From contig JANUBW010000002.1 of the NCBI GenBank assembly GCA_024809215.1, positions 496,001-560,000 of the forward strand: DNA of 64,000 nt, given 5' to 3'. Below, in pieces: positions 25,833 through 34,892 of the stretch; within the stretch, counting starts at the first letter, position 1, and every line of letters starts with the position of its first letter. A program made the position numbers and the translations under genes. A model generated the notes under the pieces. It was not told the origin of the DNA, did no database searches, and saw nothing but the letters and a program-made list of their open reading frames with translations. Origin of the DNA: Niastella sp. OAS944 (GTDB lineage: Bacteria > Bacteroidota > Bacteroidia > Chitinophagales > Chitinophagaceae).

Positions 25833-26828
25833 ATGGCATCAAGAACATCTATACTGTTTTTATTATCGTTGTTGACCATCCCTTTTATTTCAAATGCGCA
25901 GCTAAAAGCGCCGGTGGTAGATGATCTGGGATATCGTGGCGGTTCTATTAATGGTATTAAGATCACACCCAACGCCCTTAATTATATCGTATTTGGCGAC
26001 TGGGGACGCAATGGTGAGAACTATCAAAAAGAAGTAGCAGCCGGTATGGGCAAGGCGGCACATGACCTCAATGCAACTTTTGTTATTGCAACCGGCGATA
26101 ATTTTTATCCTTATGGCGTAAACAGCACCCAGGATTATCATTGGATCAGCTCGTTTGAATCCATCTACCGCGCACAGTCGCTTCATGTTAAATGGTACCC
26201 GGTGCTGGGCAATCACGATTATATTTCAAACCCCGAGGCACAGGTACAATACAGCAATATCAGCTCCCGCTGGACGCTGCCCGCCCGTTATCATTCAAAA
26301 AAGTTCTTTATCAATGGCGATACTTCACAAGGGGTGCTTTTTGCCTTTATAGATACCGACCCGCTTGAAAAGAAAATGCGTGGTAATAAACCAGACTCTA
26401 TAAAATATCCGGCCGGTGGTGCAGAGGCACAGATCGCCTGGCTTGAAAGTATTTTAAACGACAACTCTGTTAAATGGAAAATAGTGGTAGGCCATCACCC
26501 CGTATATACCGGTGGCTGGCGTAATACCTTCCAGGATACAAAGAATATGCAGGGCCTGCTTGAACCATTGTTTAAAAAATATAATGTAGATGTTTATATC
26601 TGTGGCCACGAACATCACCAGGAGTATTACAAACCCGAAGGCAAAACACATTACATTATCTCAGGCGCAGGTTCCGAAGGCCGGCCAGCAGCTATAAAAC
26701 CAACCGGCAGCCGCTGGATCTCTTCAGAACAGGGTTTTGCCGCCATCTCCATGACACGGGATAATATGTTGGTTCAATTTATAAACTACAAAGACCAGAT
26801 CATTAAGTCGCAATTGATCATTAAATAA
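25833..26828 (+). CDS. Secreted purple-acid-phosphatase-like metallophosphoesterase (ACP5 type)
   Basis: 331 residues with a cleavable signal peptide (about 1-22, SNAQ). All metal-binding blocks of a small purple acid phosphatase are present: FGDWG (Asp-56), GDNFYPYG (Asp-89 and the metal-ligand Tyr-92), GNHDY (Asn-127/His-128), VGHHPVY (His-221) and GHEHHQE (His-259, His-261). It would hydrolyse phosphate monoesters in the periplasm or outside. Length and domain set match the mammalian-type single-domain enzymes. It is monocistronic, and a GTTGACGAG tract begins on the base after its TAA stop. Confidence 0.92.
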   Translation: MASRTSILFLLSLLTIPFISNAQLKAPVVDDLGYRGGSINGIKITPNALNYIVFGDWGRNGENYQKEVAAGMGKAAHDLNATFVIATGDNFYPYGVNSTQDYHWISSFESIYRAQSLHVKWYPVLGNHDYISNPEAQVQYSNISSRWTLPARYHSKKFFINGDTSQGVLFAFIDTDPLEKKMRGNKPDSIKYPAGGAEAQIAWLESILNDNSVKWKIVVGHHPVYTGGWRNTFQDTKNMQGLLEPLFKKYNVDVYICGHEHHQEYYKPEGKTHYIISGAGSEGRPAAIKPTGSRWISSEQGFAAISMTRDNMLVQFINYKDQIIKSQLIIK

Positions 26829-27062
26829 GTTGACGAGTTGACGAGGGAGTTGATAAGTTGATGAAGTTGATAAAGGTAATACAGGCACCGCAATAGGACC
26901 AATAGCGAAGCGTAGCCGAAAAATCACATTGGCTCAAGCCAAGGGAAAAAAGCTGATGGCGAGCGCAGCGATGCCTGAAGCAACTGAATAACTCAATAAC
27001 CTGCAACTTAAACCCCAAAACTAAGAACTAAAAACTGAGAACTAAGAACTGAGAACTGAACA
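26829..27062. repeat. Compound 3' repeat element between convergent genes
   Basis: Directly after the TAA stop of the phosphatase gene come GTTGACGAG units and GTTGATAAG-type units ending in GGTAATACAG (26875-26884). The core carries AATAGCGAAGCG and GGCGAGCGCAGCGATGCC. The element closes with an inverted tract (27008-27062). Read on the minus strand, that tract starts about 8 bases after the stop of the ModE-like gene as GTTCAGTTCTCAGTTCTTAG units. The part order matches 16851-17069 in reverse. Confidence 0.7.
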
Positions 27063-27068
27063 AAAAAG

Positions 27069-27437
27069 TTAACCAGTCAATTTCTCCGTTTCATGTTCTA
27101 TAAACTTTCGGAACCTTTCACGCAACGAAACATACCAAAGAACCATCTGCTTCGCTTCTTCAGAGATAGTTGATCCCCCACCCTTTTCGCCACCGGTAGC
27201 AGTGATCACCAGGGGGCTGCCAACCTTTTCATTAAGGCGGTTCACAATTTCCCAGGCTTTCTTATACGACATACCCATTTTTTTTGCAGCCTGATTTATA
27301 GAGCCCGTTTCTTCAATTAATTGTAATAACTCAACAGGACCAGGACCAAAAAAGCGGGTACCATTACCTTCCAGCCATAAGCTGCCATTTACCCTGAACT
27401 CGCCTTTTGTCAATATGTCCTTCATTTGCTTTTTCAT
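27069..27437 (-). CDS. ModE-like winged-helix regulator (DNA-binding domain only)
   Basis: 122 residues. The LysR-type winged helix-turn-helix of ModE N-terminal domains is clear: FGPGPVELLQLIEETGSI, INQAAKKMGMSYKKAWEI, then the wing motif with GGEKGGGSTISEEAK. The C-terminal molybdate-binding TOBE domains of E. coli ModE are absent, as in the short HTH-only regulators. Molybdate responsiveness is therefore uncertain, and no molybdate transporter or molybdopterin gene is in the window. It is divergent from the propeller gene 27650-29503, with a 212-bp gap that could hold an operator. Confidence 0.87.
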   Translation of the reverse strand: MKKQMKDILTKGEFRVNGSLWLEGNGTRFFGPGPVELLQLIEETGSINQAAKKMGMSYKKAWEIVNRLNEKVGSPLVITATGGEKGGGSTISEEAKQMVLWYVSLRERFRKFIEHETEKLTG

Positions 27438-27649
27438 ATTGCAATAATAATTATTTCAACGGAGTTTACCACTAACATATATAACTAATACCTTACGTGT
27501 CATCTTTACAAATCACATTTATCACTAACGTGTATACGTAGTTATACTAATGGTGAATGGTTATTAATAATACTTTGACATTCATCACTTGATACATCAT
27601 TTTATTCTTTCTATTTTTCGGCCACTTATTTCACAAACCAATACCGAAT

Positions 27650-29503
27650 ATGAAGTCCATTTGTACGACAGCCCTATTTCTAAGTCTCTCTGTTTTATCA
27701 TTTGCCCAGGTACAGCCTGAGTTTGAATTTCAAATTGGAACCACTTTTACAAAAGTAAACTGGATGCAGCAAACAAACACCGGTTCGCTGGTAGCTGCAA
27801 CAGACCAGGCCCTGGTGGGCATCGATCCCAAAACTAAAAAGATCAATTGGGAAATTAAAGAACTGGGAAGCGCCAGTGAAAACAAGTTCGAGAACATTGA
27901 AGGCACGCCTTATTTCATGGTTGAAACGGCCAAAACGCTGGGTTTTGGTAAACCGCAAACCAGCATCATCGAAGCTGAAAGTGGTAAGATCGTTTTCAAC
28001 AGCAACGAAGCCGACATGAAGATCTCTGGTAAAAGACCTTTATACGACCTGGGCGCATTGCTCATTGAAGGCACCCGTAACAAACGCAGCTTTATTGCCC
28101 TGCTCGATTTTGGTACCGGAAAAGAAAGATGGTCGAAAGACATTGGCGCCGCCAAAACAGGCTTGCGCGCGTTGTTAAACACAAAAAGCATTTTTACCGT
28201 TCCGCCAATGGTCGATAAAAATGGCAACCTGATCATCATTGACAAGGAAATCGTGACTTGCCTTAACAGTAATGACGGCGCTGAAGTTTGGAGAAAAGAA
28301 TTCAAAGAGAAAATTGAAGACGCCCTGCTTACTTACGACAGATCGAGCGTTTTCGTATCATACGAAAACCGCATCGACCTGTTGAAAACAGAAAGCGGCG
28401 TTAGTGCTTATGGCGAAAAGCTGTTAAAGCTGAATGGTAAATGTAATGGCCTGGCCCCTTATGATGAAAAAAGCTACATTCTGAAACATTCTGAAGGAGT
28501 GAACATCATCGATGCAGTAACCGGTGAGCTGCGCTGGAAAAAAGAAAGCTCACTGGATAACATCAACGATATTCGTTTAACGGCCCATGGTATTCTGGCC
28601 ATTAACAATGAAGAAAAAGAAACCAAGTTTTACCTGGTTAACAATGAAGGTAAAAAGGTTTGGAAGTTTGAATTGAGCAGTCCGGCCGCCATCATTGAGC
28701 CCACCGAAAAAGGTATTTTATATTTTACCGATTCAAGGGCCAACCTGGTAGAATATGAAAAAGGTAAAGAGCTGTGGAAAAGGGATATCAAGATCCGCAA
28801 ACGCCCTGCCTTTGGATTCGATAATGAAAAAAACCGTCTGCTGGTTTATTCAGACGATAAACTGAATGCGTTCAGCCTGAGCGATGGCACCATGACCGTA
28901 TTGACAGAAGCGCTTCCGTTGAAAGACTACGACGAGGACAAAGAACTTGCTACTATTGAAGTAAGAAAGAACGGTTATTTCATTAACTCTTTACAAAATA
29001 CTTCGCTGGTTGATTTTGATGGCAAAGTAATTTTTAACCACAATTACAAAGAAGCCGGCTTAAGCAAAGGCACACGTGCGTTGATGAAAGGCGCTGCCGT
29101 TGCCGCCTATGTTTATACAGGAGTTAAAACCGTGCAATCTCTTCGCATGCGCCCCGCCACAGATGCCAAGGGCCAACCTGTTAACGAGATCTATGTTGAC
29201 AAAAGCACCTCTACCTATAAATCAGGAGCGGCCGCAGGCACTGGCGCCGATCTGTTGTTCGCCGTGGCCAAACAACGCTTTAATGCAACCAAAGCAACCA
29301 AAGATGCCATTTACATTCTCACCAAATTTGAAGATGGCGTGAATGGATTGGTAAAAGTTGACAAAGATTCAGGAAAAGACGTAGTGAAAATACCATTTGG
29401 CGATAAAGACCCTGCCTATATTGTTGACGAAGCAGAGAACAAACTGTACGTAGTTATAAAAGATAAATTTGTACAGTCATATGATCTGAACGCGTCTAAA
29501 TAA
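27650..29503 (+). CDS. Secreted PQQ-like beta-propeller repeat protein
   Basis: 617 residues with a signal peptide (MKSICTTALFLSLSVLSF, cleavage near FAQ). The rest is beta-propeller repeats with outer-strand motifs such as ALVGIDPKTKKINWEIKEL, LNSNDGAEVWRKEF, IDAVTGELRWKKE and LVNNEGKKVWKFEL. A short alanine-rich hydrophobic insert occurs near residues 480-495 (ALMKGAAVAAYVYTG), followed by more propeller sequence. BamB-like or sensor/scaffold roles are possible; no enzyme motif is visible. It is monocistronic and ends in a strong terminator. A ModE-like regulator is divergent upstream. Confidence 0.82.
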   Translation: MKSICTTALFLSLSVLSFAQVQPEFEFQIGTTFTKVNWMQQTNTGSLVAATDQALVGIDPKTKKINWEIKELGSASENKFENIEGTPYFMVETAKTLGFGKPQTSIIEAESGKIVFNSNEADMKISGKRPLYDLGALLIEGTRNKRSFIALLDFGTGKERWSKDIGAAKTGLRALLNTKSIFTVPPMVDKNGNLIIIDKEIVTCLNSNDGAEVWRKEFKEKIEDALLTYDRSSVFVSYENRIDLLKTESGVSAYGEKLLKLNGKCNGLAPYDEKSYILKHSEGVNIIDAVTGELRWKKESSLDNINDIRLTAHGILAINNEEKETKFYLVNNEGKKVWKFELSSPAAIIEPTEKGILYFTDSRANLVEYEKGKELWKRDIKIRKRPAFGFDNEKNRLLVYSDDKLNAFSLSDGTMTVLTEALPLKDYDEDKELATIEVRKNGYFINSLQNTSLVDFDGKVIFNHNYKEAGLSKGTRALMKGAAVAAYVYTGVKTVQSLRMRPATDAKGQPVNEIYVDKSTSTYKSGAAAGTGADLLFAVAKQRFNATKATKDAIYILTKFEDGVNGLVKVDKDSGKDVVKIPFGDKDPAYIVDEAENKLYVVIKDKFVQSYDLNASK

Positions 29504-29524
29504 TTTCTGGCGAAATATTTCCAG

Positions 29525-29552
29525 GCTGCTCCAACAATGGAGCAGCTTTTTT
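29525..29552 (+). terminator. Rho-independent terminator after the propeller gene
   Basis: GCTGCTCC, loop AACAAT, GGAGCAGC, followed by TTTTTT; 21 bp after the stop at 29503. Confidence 0.9.
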
Positions 29553-29722
29553 ATTATAACACTTGTCATCCCGCAACCGGTGATGCACCGGTCAGGAGCA
29601 TCGACTAATCGGGTATATGGTTAAAAAATAACCGTTTTACCAATTGTTTTATATAGAAATGCCTTATCTTATGATCCAAACCCTTAATACATACTTAAAA
29701 CTATTTCCGTTTGGAAAAAAGT

Positions 29723-31552
29723 ATGCTTGCTACCAACACCTATGCCGGCGATGTCATTTTAGTATCGATAGAAAAGCGAACAGGAATTATAAATGCCATC
29801 TGGCCAACACAAGCCAGGCTGCATGGAGTGGCCGGAAAGCGGTGTGTAGGCAAAAAGATCCAACAATTTCTTACCCCGGCCTCCAAAATGGTATACAAAA
29901 CGGCCATTACAAAAAAAAATATACATCGGGATTCCCTTATACATCTTGAGCTCTGTTCAAAAAAATTACCACCGGCTTCATATACCTGTTCGGTTTGGCA
30001 TATGCGAAAACAACCGCTTGTACTGGTTATATATAAAAAACAAGCAGCCGGCGATGAACTTATAGAGAAAAAGCAGGCCGAGCAAATGGTACTGGCGGCA
30101 AAAAATAAGTTCAAACGCATTTTGGAAAAGATAACCACGCCCATTGCCGTGTATGAGATACGGGAACCCAAACGATTTGTTTTTATCAATCCCAAGTTTA
30201 CCGAATGGTTTGGTTATACCATTGAGGACATGCCCGATATGGACCATTGGCGAAAAGTTGCCTACCGCGACGATGGCTATTTCCTGCAGATGCAGAAAAT
30301 ATGGCGTAGTGAGTTGATAAAAGTGCAGACCGGGGAAAAGCCGGAATCCTGCCCTTTAGAGATCACCCTCTATTGCAAAGACGGCAGTACAAAGGACATT
30401 GAAATGTCTTTTTCTACAGCTAATAACCTCTGCTATATTACCTTTAACGATGTTACCGAACGGAATTGCATTACAAGGGCCTTGCGGGAAAGCGAAGAAA
30501 AATTCCGGAACATTTCCGAACAATTACCAATTCCCATTTGTGTATTTAGCGACAATGGCGACACCCGGTTCCTGAACAACGCCTTTAACGAAACCTTTGG
30601 TTATACCAAAGAAGATATTCCCACCCAGGAGGATTGGCTTACAAAAGCTTATCCCGATGCAAACTACCGCAACGAAGTAATAGCCCATCGCGAACAAGCG
30701 AAACAACACCCGTCCCGAAACAGAATAACGTTTGTTAGCCAGTTTGAGGTAACCTGTAAGGACGCGTCAAAAAAGGTCATTGAGTTTTTTGTGTCCATTG
30801 GCAATAATAATGTGTATGTGGTGGCCAACGATATTTCGGGCAAGGTAAAAGCCGAACTGGAACTGAAACAATCGCACCAGCAATTAAGAGAGCTTTCTTC
30901 TTACCTCGAAAACATAAGGGAAGAAGAAAGAAAACATATTTCACGCGAAATACATGATGAGTTAGGACAGCAATTAACGCTGTTAAAACTCGACCTGTTA
31001 CAAATGAGCAAAAAATTACACCCCGACGAAAAAGAAATGATCGAGAACATGAAACAGGCCGATCAGTTGCTGGCCGACACCATGCGATCGGTACGCAAAA
31101 TTGCCACCCAGCTCAGGCCCAGCATCCTCGACAACCTGGGATTGGTTAGTGCGCTGGAATGGCAAAGCCGCGAATTTGAAAAGAACTTCGGCATCAAATG
31201 CGTATTTGAAAGCCTGTTGAACGAACCACAATTCACTACCAAACAATCCAATTCCCTGTTCCGTATTTATCAGGAAGCGCTTACCAATATCGCGCGCCAT
31301 GCCGGCGCTACGCTGGTAGATGCTGTTCTGTCGCAGGAAGATTCGAGGTTTGTTTTGGAGATCCGTGATAACGGCAAAGGATTTCGCATGGAAGATATGG
31401 CCCACAGAAAAACACTTGGGTTGAAGGGCATGCAGGAAAGGGCATTGATGATCGATGGGGATTTCCAAATACAAAGCAAACCCGGTGCGGGAACTTATAT
31501 TCAAATATCCATTCCAATACTAATCACTAACCAGGAAATTAGCCAACAGTGA
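29723..31552 (+). CDS. PAS-domain sensor histidine kinase (HisKA_3, NarX/DegS type), soluble
   Basis: About 609 residues from the ATG at 29723. The N-terminal 100 residues are unassigned. Two PAS domains follow (about 130-260 with FVFINPKFTEWFGYT, and 265-390 with TRFLNNAFNETFGYTKEDI). Then comes a HisKA_3 dimerisation helix with the phospho-accepting His in ERKHISREIHDELGQQ, and an HATPase_c domain (YQEALTNIARHAGA, IRDNGKGF, TLGLKGMQERA). No membrane helix is visible, so it should sense a cytoplasmic signal. It overlaps the regulator gene 31549 by four bases (GTGA), implying translational coupling. Its natural partner is that LuxR-type regulator. Confidence 0.92.
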   Translation: MLATNTYAGDVILVSIEKRTGIINAIWPTQARLHGVAGKRCVGKKIQQFLTPASKMVYKTAITKKNIHRDSLIHLELCSKKLPPASYTCSVWHMRKQPLVLVIYKKQAAGDELIEKKQAEQMVLAAKNKFKRILEKITTPIAVYEIREPKRFVFINPKFTEWFGYTIEDMPDMDHWRKVAYRDDGYFLQMQKIWRSELIKVQTGEKPESCPLEITLYCKDGSTKDIEMSFSTANNLCYITFNDVTERNCITRALRESEEKFRNISEQLPIPICVFSDNGDTRFLNNAFNETFGYTKEDIPTQEDWLTKAYPDANYRNEVIAHREQAKQHPSRNRITFVSQFEVTCKDASKKVIEFFVSIGNNNVYVVANDISGKVKAELELKQSHQQLRELSSYLENIREEERKHISREIHDELGQQLTLLKLDLLQMSKKLHPDEKEMIENMKQADQLLADTMRSVRKIATQLRPSILDNLGLVSALEWQSREFEKNFGIKCVFESLLNEPQFTTKQSNSLFRIYQEALTNIARHAGATLVDAVLSQEDSRFVLEIRDNGKGFRMEDMAHRKTLGLKGMQERALMIDGDFQIQSKPGAGTYIQISIPILITNQEISQQ

Positions 31553-32178
31553 CAAAATTTTTAATAGCCGACGATCACAGCCTTATCCGTAAAGGCCTTA
31601 GCACTTTATTGCGGGAAGAATTCCCCGGCTCAGAAGTAAGCGAAGTAACCGATTCATCTGCCCTTATTAAAGAAGCCGTGGTACAGAAATGGGACCTTAT
31701 TATTTCAGACATCTCCATGCCTGGCCGCAATATTTTAGAAACCCTAAAACAACTGAAAAAGATATTGCCGGCAACACCGGTGCTTATATTGAGCGTTCAT
31801 CCCGAAGACCAGTATGTGGTACGGGCATTAAAAGCCGGCGCCTCAGGCTATCTTAACAAAGAAAGCCATCCCGATGAGCTGTTAAAGGCTGTAAGGCAAT
31901 TGCTGCAGGGAAAAAAATATATCAGCGCCGAAGGGGCCGAAAAACTGGCCGCAGCTTTTGGCGATGACCCCAACCAATTACCGCACGAAAAGCTGTCGGA
32001 GCGCGAGTTTGATGTGCTAAAGCGTATAGCTTCGGGCAAAACCGTTTCCGAAATAGCCGCCTCATTATCATTGAGCGTAAACACTATTAGTACTTATCGC
32101 TCGCGTATACTGGAGAAAATGGGGATGGGGAATAATGCCGAATTAACGGTGTATGCGATTGAGAATAAGCTTATTTAG
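31549..32178 (+). CDS. NarL/LuxR-family response regulator
   Basis: 209 residues, GTG start overlapping the kinase stop. Receiver domain with acidic pocket Asp-8/9 (IADDHSLIRKG), phosphorylated Asp-54 (IISDISMPG) and Lys-104 (GYLNKES). The C-terminal LuxR helix-turn-helix is at about 144-209 (LSEREFDVLKRIASGKTVSE, SLSVNTISTYRSRILEKM). Phosphorylation by the upstream kinase should drive DNA binding; targets are unknown. Just after the TAG stop there is a GTTAACGAGTTGACGAGG tract and a hairpin, so the downstream receiver gene is in a separate transcript. Confidence 0.95.
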   Translation: MTKFLIADDHSLIRKGLSTLLREEFPGSEVSEVTDSSALIKEAVVQKWDLIISDISMPGRNILETLKQLKKILPATPVLILSVHPEDQYVVRALKAGASGYLNKESHPDELLKAVRQLLQGKKYISAEGAEKLAAAFGDDPNQLPHEKLSEREFDVLKRIASGKTVSEIAASLSLSVNTISTYRSRILEKMGMGNNAELTVYAIENKLI

Positions 32179-32392
32179 TTAACTGGTTAACGAGTTGACG
32201 AGGAAAATACAAAGCAGGCCTTTCGGTATACCGGAAGGCTTGTTTATTTGTTGAAAGGCGGAGCGCAGCGAAGCAAAAATATGCCGTTGGCATTGCCAGT
32301 AATAATGCCAACGGCGAGCGAAGCGAAGCTTAACTGTATTTGCCTTTTCATTATCACATTATCACATTAGCAAATTATCACATTAACAATTG
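32179..32392. repeat. Compound 3' repeat element of the response-regulator gene
   Basis: The gap 32179-32505 holds, in order, a GTTGACGAG tract beginning on the base after the stop and ending GGAAAATACAA (32202-32212), the hairpin 32213-32244, GGCGGAGCGCAGCGAAGC, a perfect 12-bp hairpin (GCCGTTGGCATT at 32283-32294, partner at 32304-32315), and GGCGAGCGAAGCGAAGC. It ends with an inverted arm, CTGTATTTGCC (32334-32344) plus TTATCACATTA-type units to 32392. Confidence 0.7.
32213..32244 (+). terminator. Hairpin terminator after the LuxR-type regulator
   Basis: AGCAGGCCTTTCGGTA pairs with TACCGGAAGGCTTGTTT. The same stem sequence, AAACAGGCCTTTCGGT, is used at 16915-16948 after another gene. Confidence 0.75.
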
Positions 32393-32452
32393 TAGTACCA
32401 ACAACTACAAACAGTAATTGTCACCATGACACAAAAACAACAACTGCCCCTA

Positions 32453-32483
32453 TTTGCCAGGGACCAACATTGATGCACCTTTG
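32453..32483 (+). promoter_or_regulatory. Candidate promoter of the receiver/kinase pair
   Basis: TTTG (32453-32456), 19-bp spacer, CACCTTTG (32476-32483), one mismatch from the TAnnTTTG box with ideal spacing. The start codon is at 32506, giving a short leader. Confidence 0.5.
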
Positions 32484-32505
32484 CATTCCAAACAAACAGG
32501 CATGA

Positions 32506-32901
32506 ATGAACAGCAGCAATCTCTGTATCCTCTTAATTGACGATTCGGCCTTATTCATTCATCGTATCAAAACACTGCTAACTGAACGTTATAACGACAG
32601 CCTCTCTATTGCAACAGCGGGTTGCTATGAAGATGGTTTAACGATGTTCGCCCTAAAGACGCCACACCTTATTTTCCTTGACATCAATCTGCCCGACAGG
32701 ACAGGCATTGATTTACTGATGAAGGTCAGGGAAAAGAACCGGCATGTAAAGATTGCCATGCTTACAAATAACGACCCTGGGGAATATTACGAAACATGCA
32801 TGCGCCTTGGAGCTGATTACTATGTAGAGAAGTCTATGGGGTTTGACTCTATTACAGGCATAACAGACGAGGCCCTGGAAAGCCTTGTAAAACAAAAGTA
32901 A
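32506..32901 (+). CDS. Receiver-only response regulator (CheY-like)
   Basis: 131 residues, a single receiver domain with the full active site: Asp-12/13 (LLIDDSALF), phospho-Asp-59 (LIFLDINLPDRTG), Thr/Ser switch near 87 (AMLTNND) and Lys-109 (YYVEKSM). No output domain. It is followed after seven bases by a kinase gene on the same strand, so it is either a phosphate relay partner or a regulator acting by protein contact. The start ATG at 32506 fits the promoter-like sequence at 32453-32483. Confidence 0.92.
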   Translation: MNSSNLCILLIDDSALFIHRIKTLLTERYNDSLSIATAGCYEDGLTMFALKTPHLIFLDINLPDRTGIDLLMKVREKNRHVKIAMLTNNDPGEYYETCMRLGADYYVEKSMGFDSITGITDEALESLVKQK

Positions 32902-32908
32902 AATAGCT

Positions 32909-33955
32909 ATGAAATTGAGTGACGGATGGTCACCCGATGGTTTGCCAAAAGGCCAATCAGAAGCGGTGTATTATGCTATCATTGATCACGACGGCAGAAT
33001 TCATTCTATGAATACAGCCATGAACACAACCTTTGGCCCGGGCACATCCCGCCAACTGGATTATTTTCAATCGTTGCTGTCTGAAACCGATCGCGAAGTA
33101 TTCACTACCCTACTGGCATCCAATGAAAACCCCTATCAATCCTTCCCAATTAATCTGTATACCTATTCAGGCCCAACCAGGCAGATAGTATATAAATGGT
33201 CATTCTTTCAACTCGTTTCCGGAAAAGAGGCGAAAGGTTGTATCCTGTGCGCAGGCCATAGCAGCTCAGCGGCCCTGCAGGCAGAGAATGCATCCACCAT
33301 TCAACCATCTGCACCTACCCATAAAAACAATGACACCGCGCTAAGCGATATGTTACTCAAAATGCTGGACCATGAGCGGCTGGTGATTGGACAGGAGCTA
33401 CATGATAATGTGAACCAGCTTCTCTGTTCCGCCAAACTGCACCTCGACCTGGTGCAGGTATATAAAACAGAGAACCAGAAAGCAAAAAGTGTAACCATTC
33501 AATTATTGAAAGAAGCAATAGACGAGATCAGGAAGCTATCGCGCGGCATGGTGTTACAAAAACTACAAAAAGATACCCTACTCGAAAGTGTAAAAGCTTT
33601 TATTGAAGACGTAAAACAGATCCACAAAATAAATATCATATTCGGGATCCATCATTTCAATGAAGAACTAATTTCCGACCATAAGAAAGTAAACATATAT
33701 CGTATCCTGCAGGAACAATTCAGGAACATCATAGAGCACAGCAGAGCCAAGACGGTGGTTATGACCCTCGAAACCGATGATAAACATGTAGAGTTGATCA
33801 TAGACGATGATGGCATCGGTTTCGACCTTAACCACCAGGTAGACGGAATTGGATTGATAAACATAAGAGAACGGGCTAAGCACCTCTATGGTAACAGTGA
33901 GATCATTACCTCGCCGGGCAAAGGTTGCCGGCTGCATATTACGATTCCTATTTGA
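32909..33955 (+). CDS. HisKA_3-type sensor histidine kinase with N-terminal PAS-like domain
   Basis: 348 residues, soluble. The N-terminal 120 residues look like a degenerate PAS fold (YYAIIDHDGRIHSMNTAM, FPINLYTYSGPTRQIVYKW). A linker leads to HisKA_3 with the phospho-His in ERLVIGQELHDNVNQLL, and a C-terminal HATPase_c (YRILQEQFRNIIEHSRA, IIDDDGIGF, GIGLINIRERA, GKGCRLHITIPI). Kinases of this class usually pair with LuxR-type regulators, whereas the adjacent regulator has no DNA-binding domain. Cross-talk with the LuxR regulator at 31549-32178 is therefore plausible. Confidence 0.92.
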   Translation: MKLSDGWSPDGLPKGQSEAVYYAIIDHDGRIHSMNTAMNTTFGPGTSRQLDYFQSLLSETDREVFTTLLASNENPYQSFPINLYTYSGPTRQIVYKWSFFQLVSGKEAKGCILCAGHSSSAALQAENASTIQPSAPTHKNNDTALSDMLLKMLDHERLVIGQELHDNVNQLLCSAKLHLDLVQVYKTENQKAKSVTIQLLKEAIDEIRKLSRGMVLQKLQKDTLLESVKAFIEDVKQIHKINIIFGIHHFNEELISDHKKVNIYRILQEQFRNIIEHSRAKTVVMTLETDDKHVELIIDDDGIGFDLNHQVDGIGLINIRERAKHLYGNSEIITSPGKGCRLHITIPI

Positions 33956-34047
33956 AAACCAATACATATAACAGGGTGCAATTGAAATGTGTTGAATAAG
34001 GTACCTGTTACTGTCAATGCAAAGTAATTGAGCATTGTAACGTACGC

Positions 34048-34079
34048 AAAAGCTTCTGATAAACGATCAGGAGCTTTTT
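34048..34079 (+). terminator. Terminator after the receiver/kinase pair
   Basis: AAAAGCTTCTGAT, loop AAACG, ATCAGGAGCTTTTT; one mismatch in the stem and a T-run at the end. Confidence 0.8.
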
Positions 34080-34116
34080 GCTTTTTATAGGTTATATTGT
34101 ACGAAAATAAAGCCAT

Positions 34117-34884
34117 ATGATAAACGATCACGCCCAGGTGAACGGCATTAAAATATATTATGAAATATACGGTGATGGCCAACCGTTAGTATTGTTACAT
34201 GGCGGTGGTTCAACCATACAAACCACCTTTGGCAACTTAATTCCGTTGCTCGCAAACAAGTACCGCGTCATTGCCATTGAACTGCAAAACCATGGCCGTA
34301 GCGGCTATAGAATGGAACCACAAACCTTTTCGCAGGATGCCGATGATGTAGCAGCACTGTTACAACATTTGAATATAAACAAAGCATCTTTCTTTGGTTT
34401 CAGCAACGGCGGACATACCTGTATTGAACTGGCGCTTAGGCACCCTCATATAATTCATAAGCTGATTATGGCCGCCGCTCCTTACAAAAGAAGTGGTTTT
34501 ATACCCGGCTTTTTTGAGGGCATGAATGGGGTTACGATCGACAATATGCCCAAACCCTACCACGAAGCTTTTCTGGCATTGACACCAGATAAAGAAAGGT
34601 TGCAAATTATGTTTGAAAGAGACCGCGACAGAATGATCGCATTCAAAGACTGGACCGATGATCAAATAAGATCGATTACAGCACATACCCTGCTTATAAA
34701 TGGTGATAATGATGTAATGACGGTTGAAAACACCGTTGAAATGTACCGGTTAATTGCCAATTGCCGCCTGGCCATATTACCAGGTATCCATGGCCAATAC
34801 ATTGGCGAACTTACAACATCAAAAAATGGAAAGAAAGATGCAGCAGCCATAATGCCGCTGATAGAGGAATTCCTCGATAGCTGA
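34117..34884 (+). CDS. Alpha/beta-hydrolase
   Basis: 255 residues, cytoplasmic. The oxyanion-hole motif is LVLLHGGGS, the nucleophile elbow is GFSNGG with Ser-96, an acidic residue sits in INGDNDVM, and the catalytic His is probably in LPGIHGQYI. The strand pattern VIAIELQNHGRSG is typical of the esterase/haloperoxidase-like group. Substrate unknown. It is a single gene between two hairpin terminators, so it has its own promoter in the short gap after 34079. Confidence 0.87.
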   Translation: MINDHAQVNGIKIYYEIYGDGQPLVLLHGGGSTIQTTFGNLIPLLANKYRVIAIELQNHGRSGYRMEPQTFSQDADDVAALLQHLNINKASFFGFSNGGHTCIELALRHPHIIHKLIMAAAPYKRSGFIPGFFEGMNGVTIDNMPKPYHEAFLALTPDKERLQIMFERDRDRMIAFKDWTDDQIRSITAHTLLINGDNDVMTVENTVEMYRLIANCRLAILPGIHGQYIGELTTSKNGKKDAAAIMPLIEEFLDS

Positions 34885-34892
34885 AAAATAAA

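Noticed and set aside
34117-34884. Assigning a specific esterase or lactonase name to the hydrolase
   Set aside because: Only generic alpha/beta-hydrolase motifs are visible; the substrate cannot be read from sequence.
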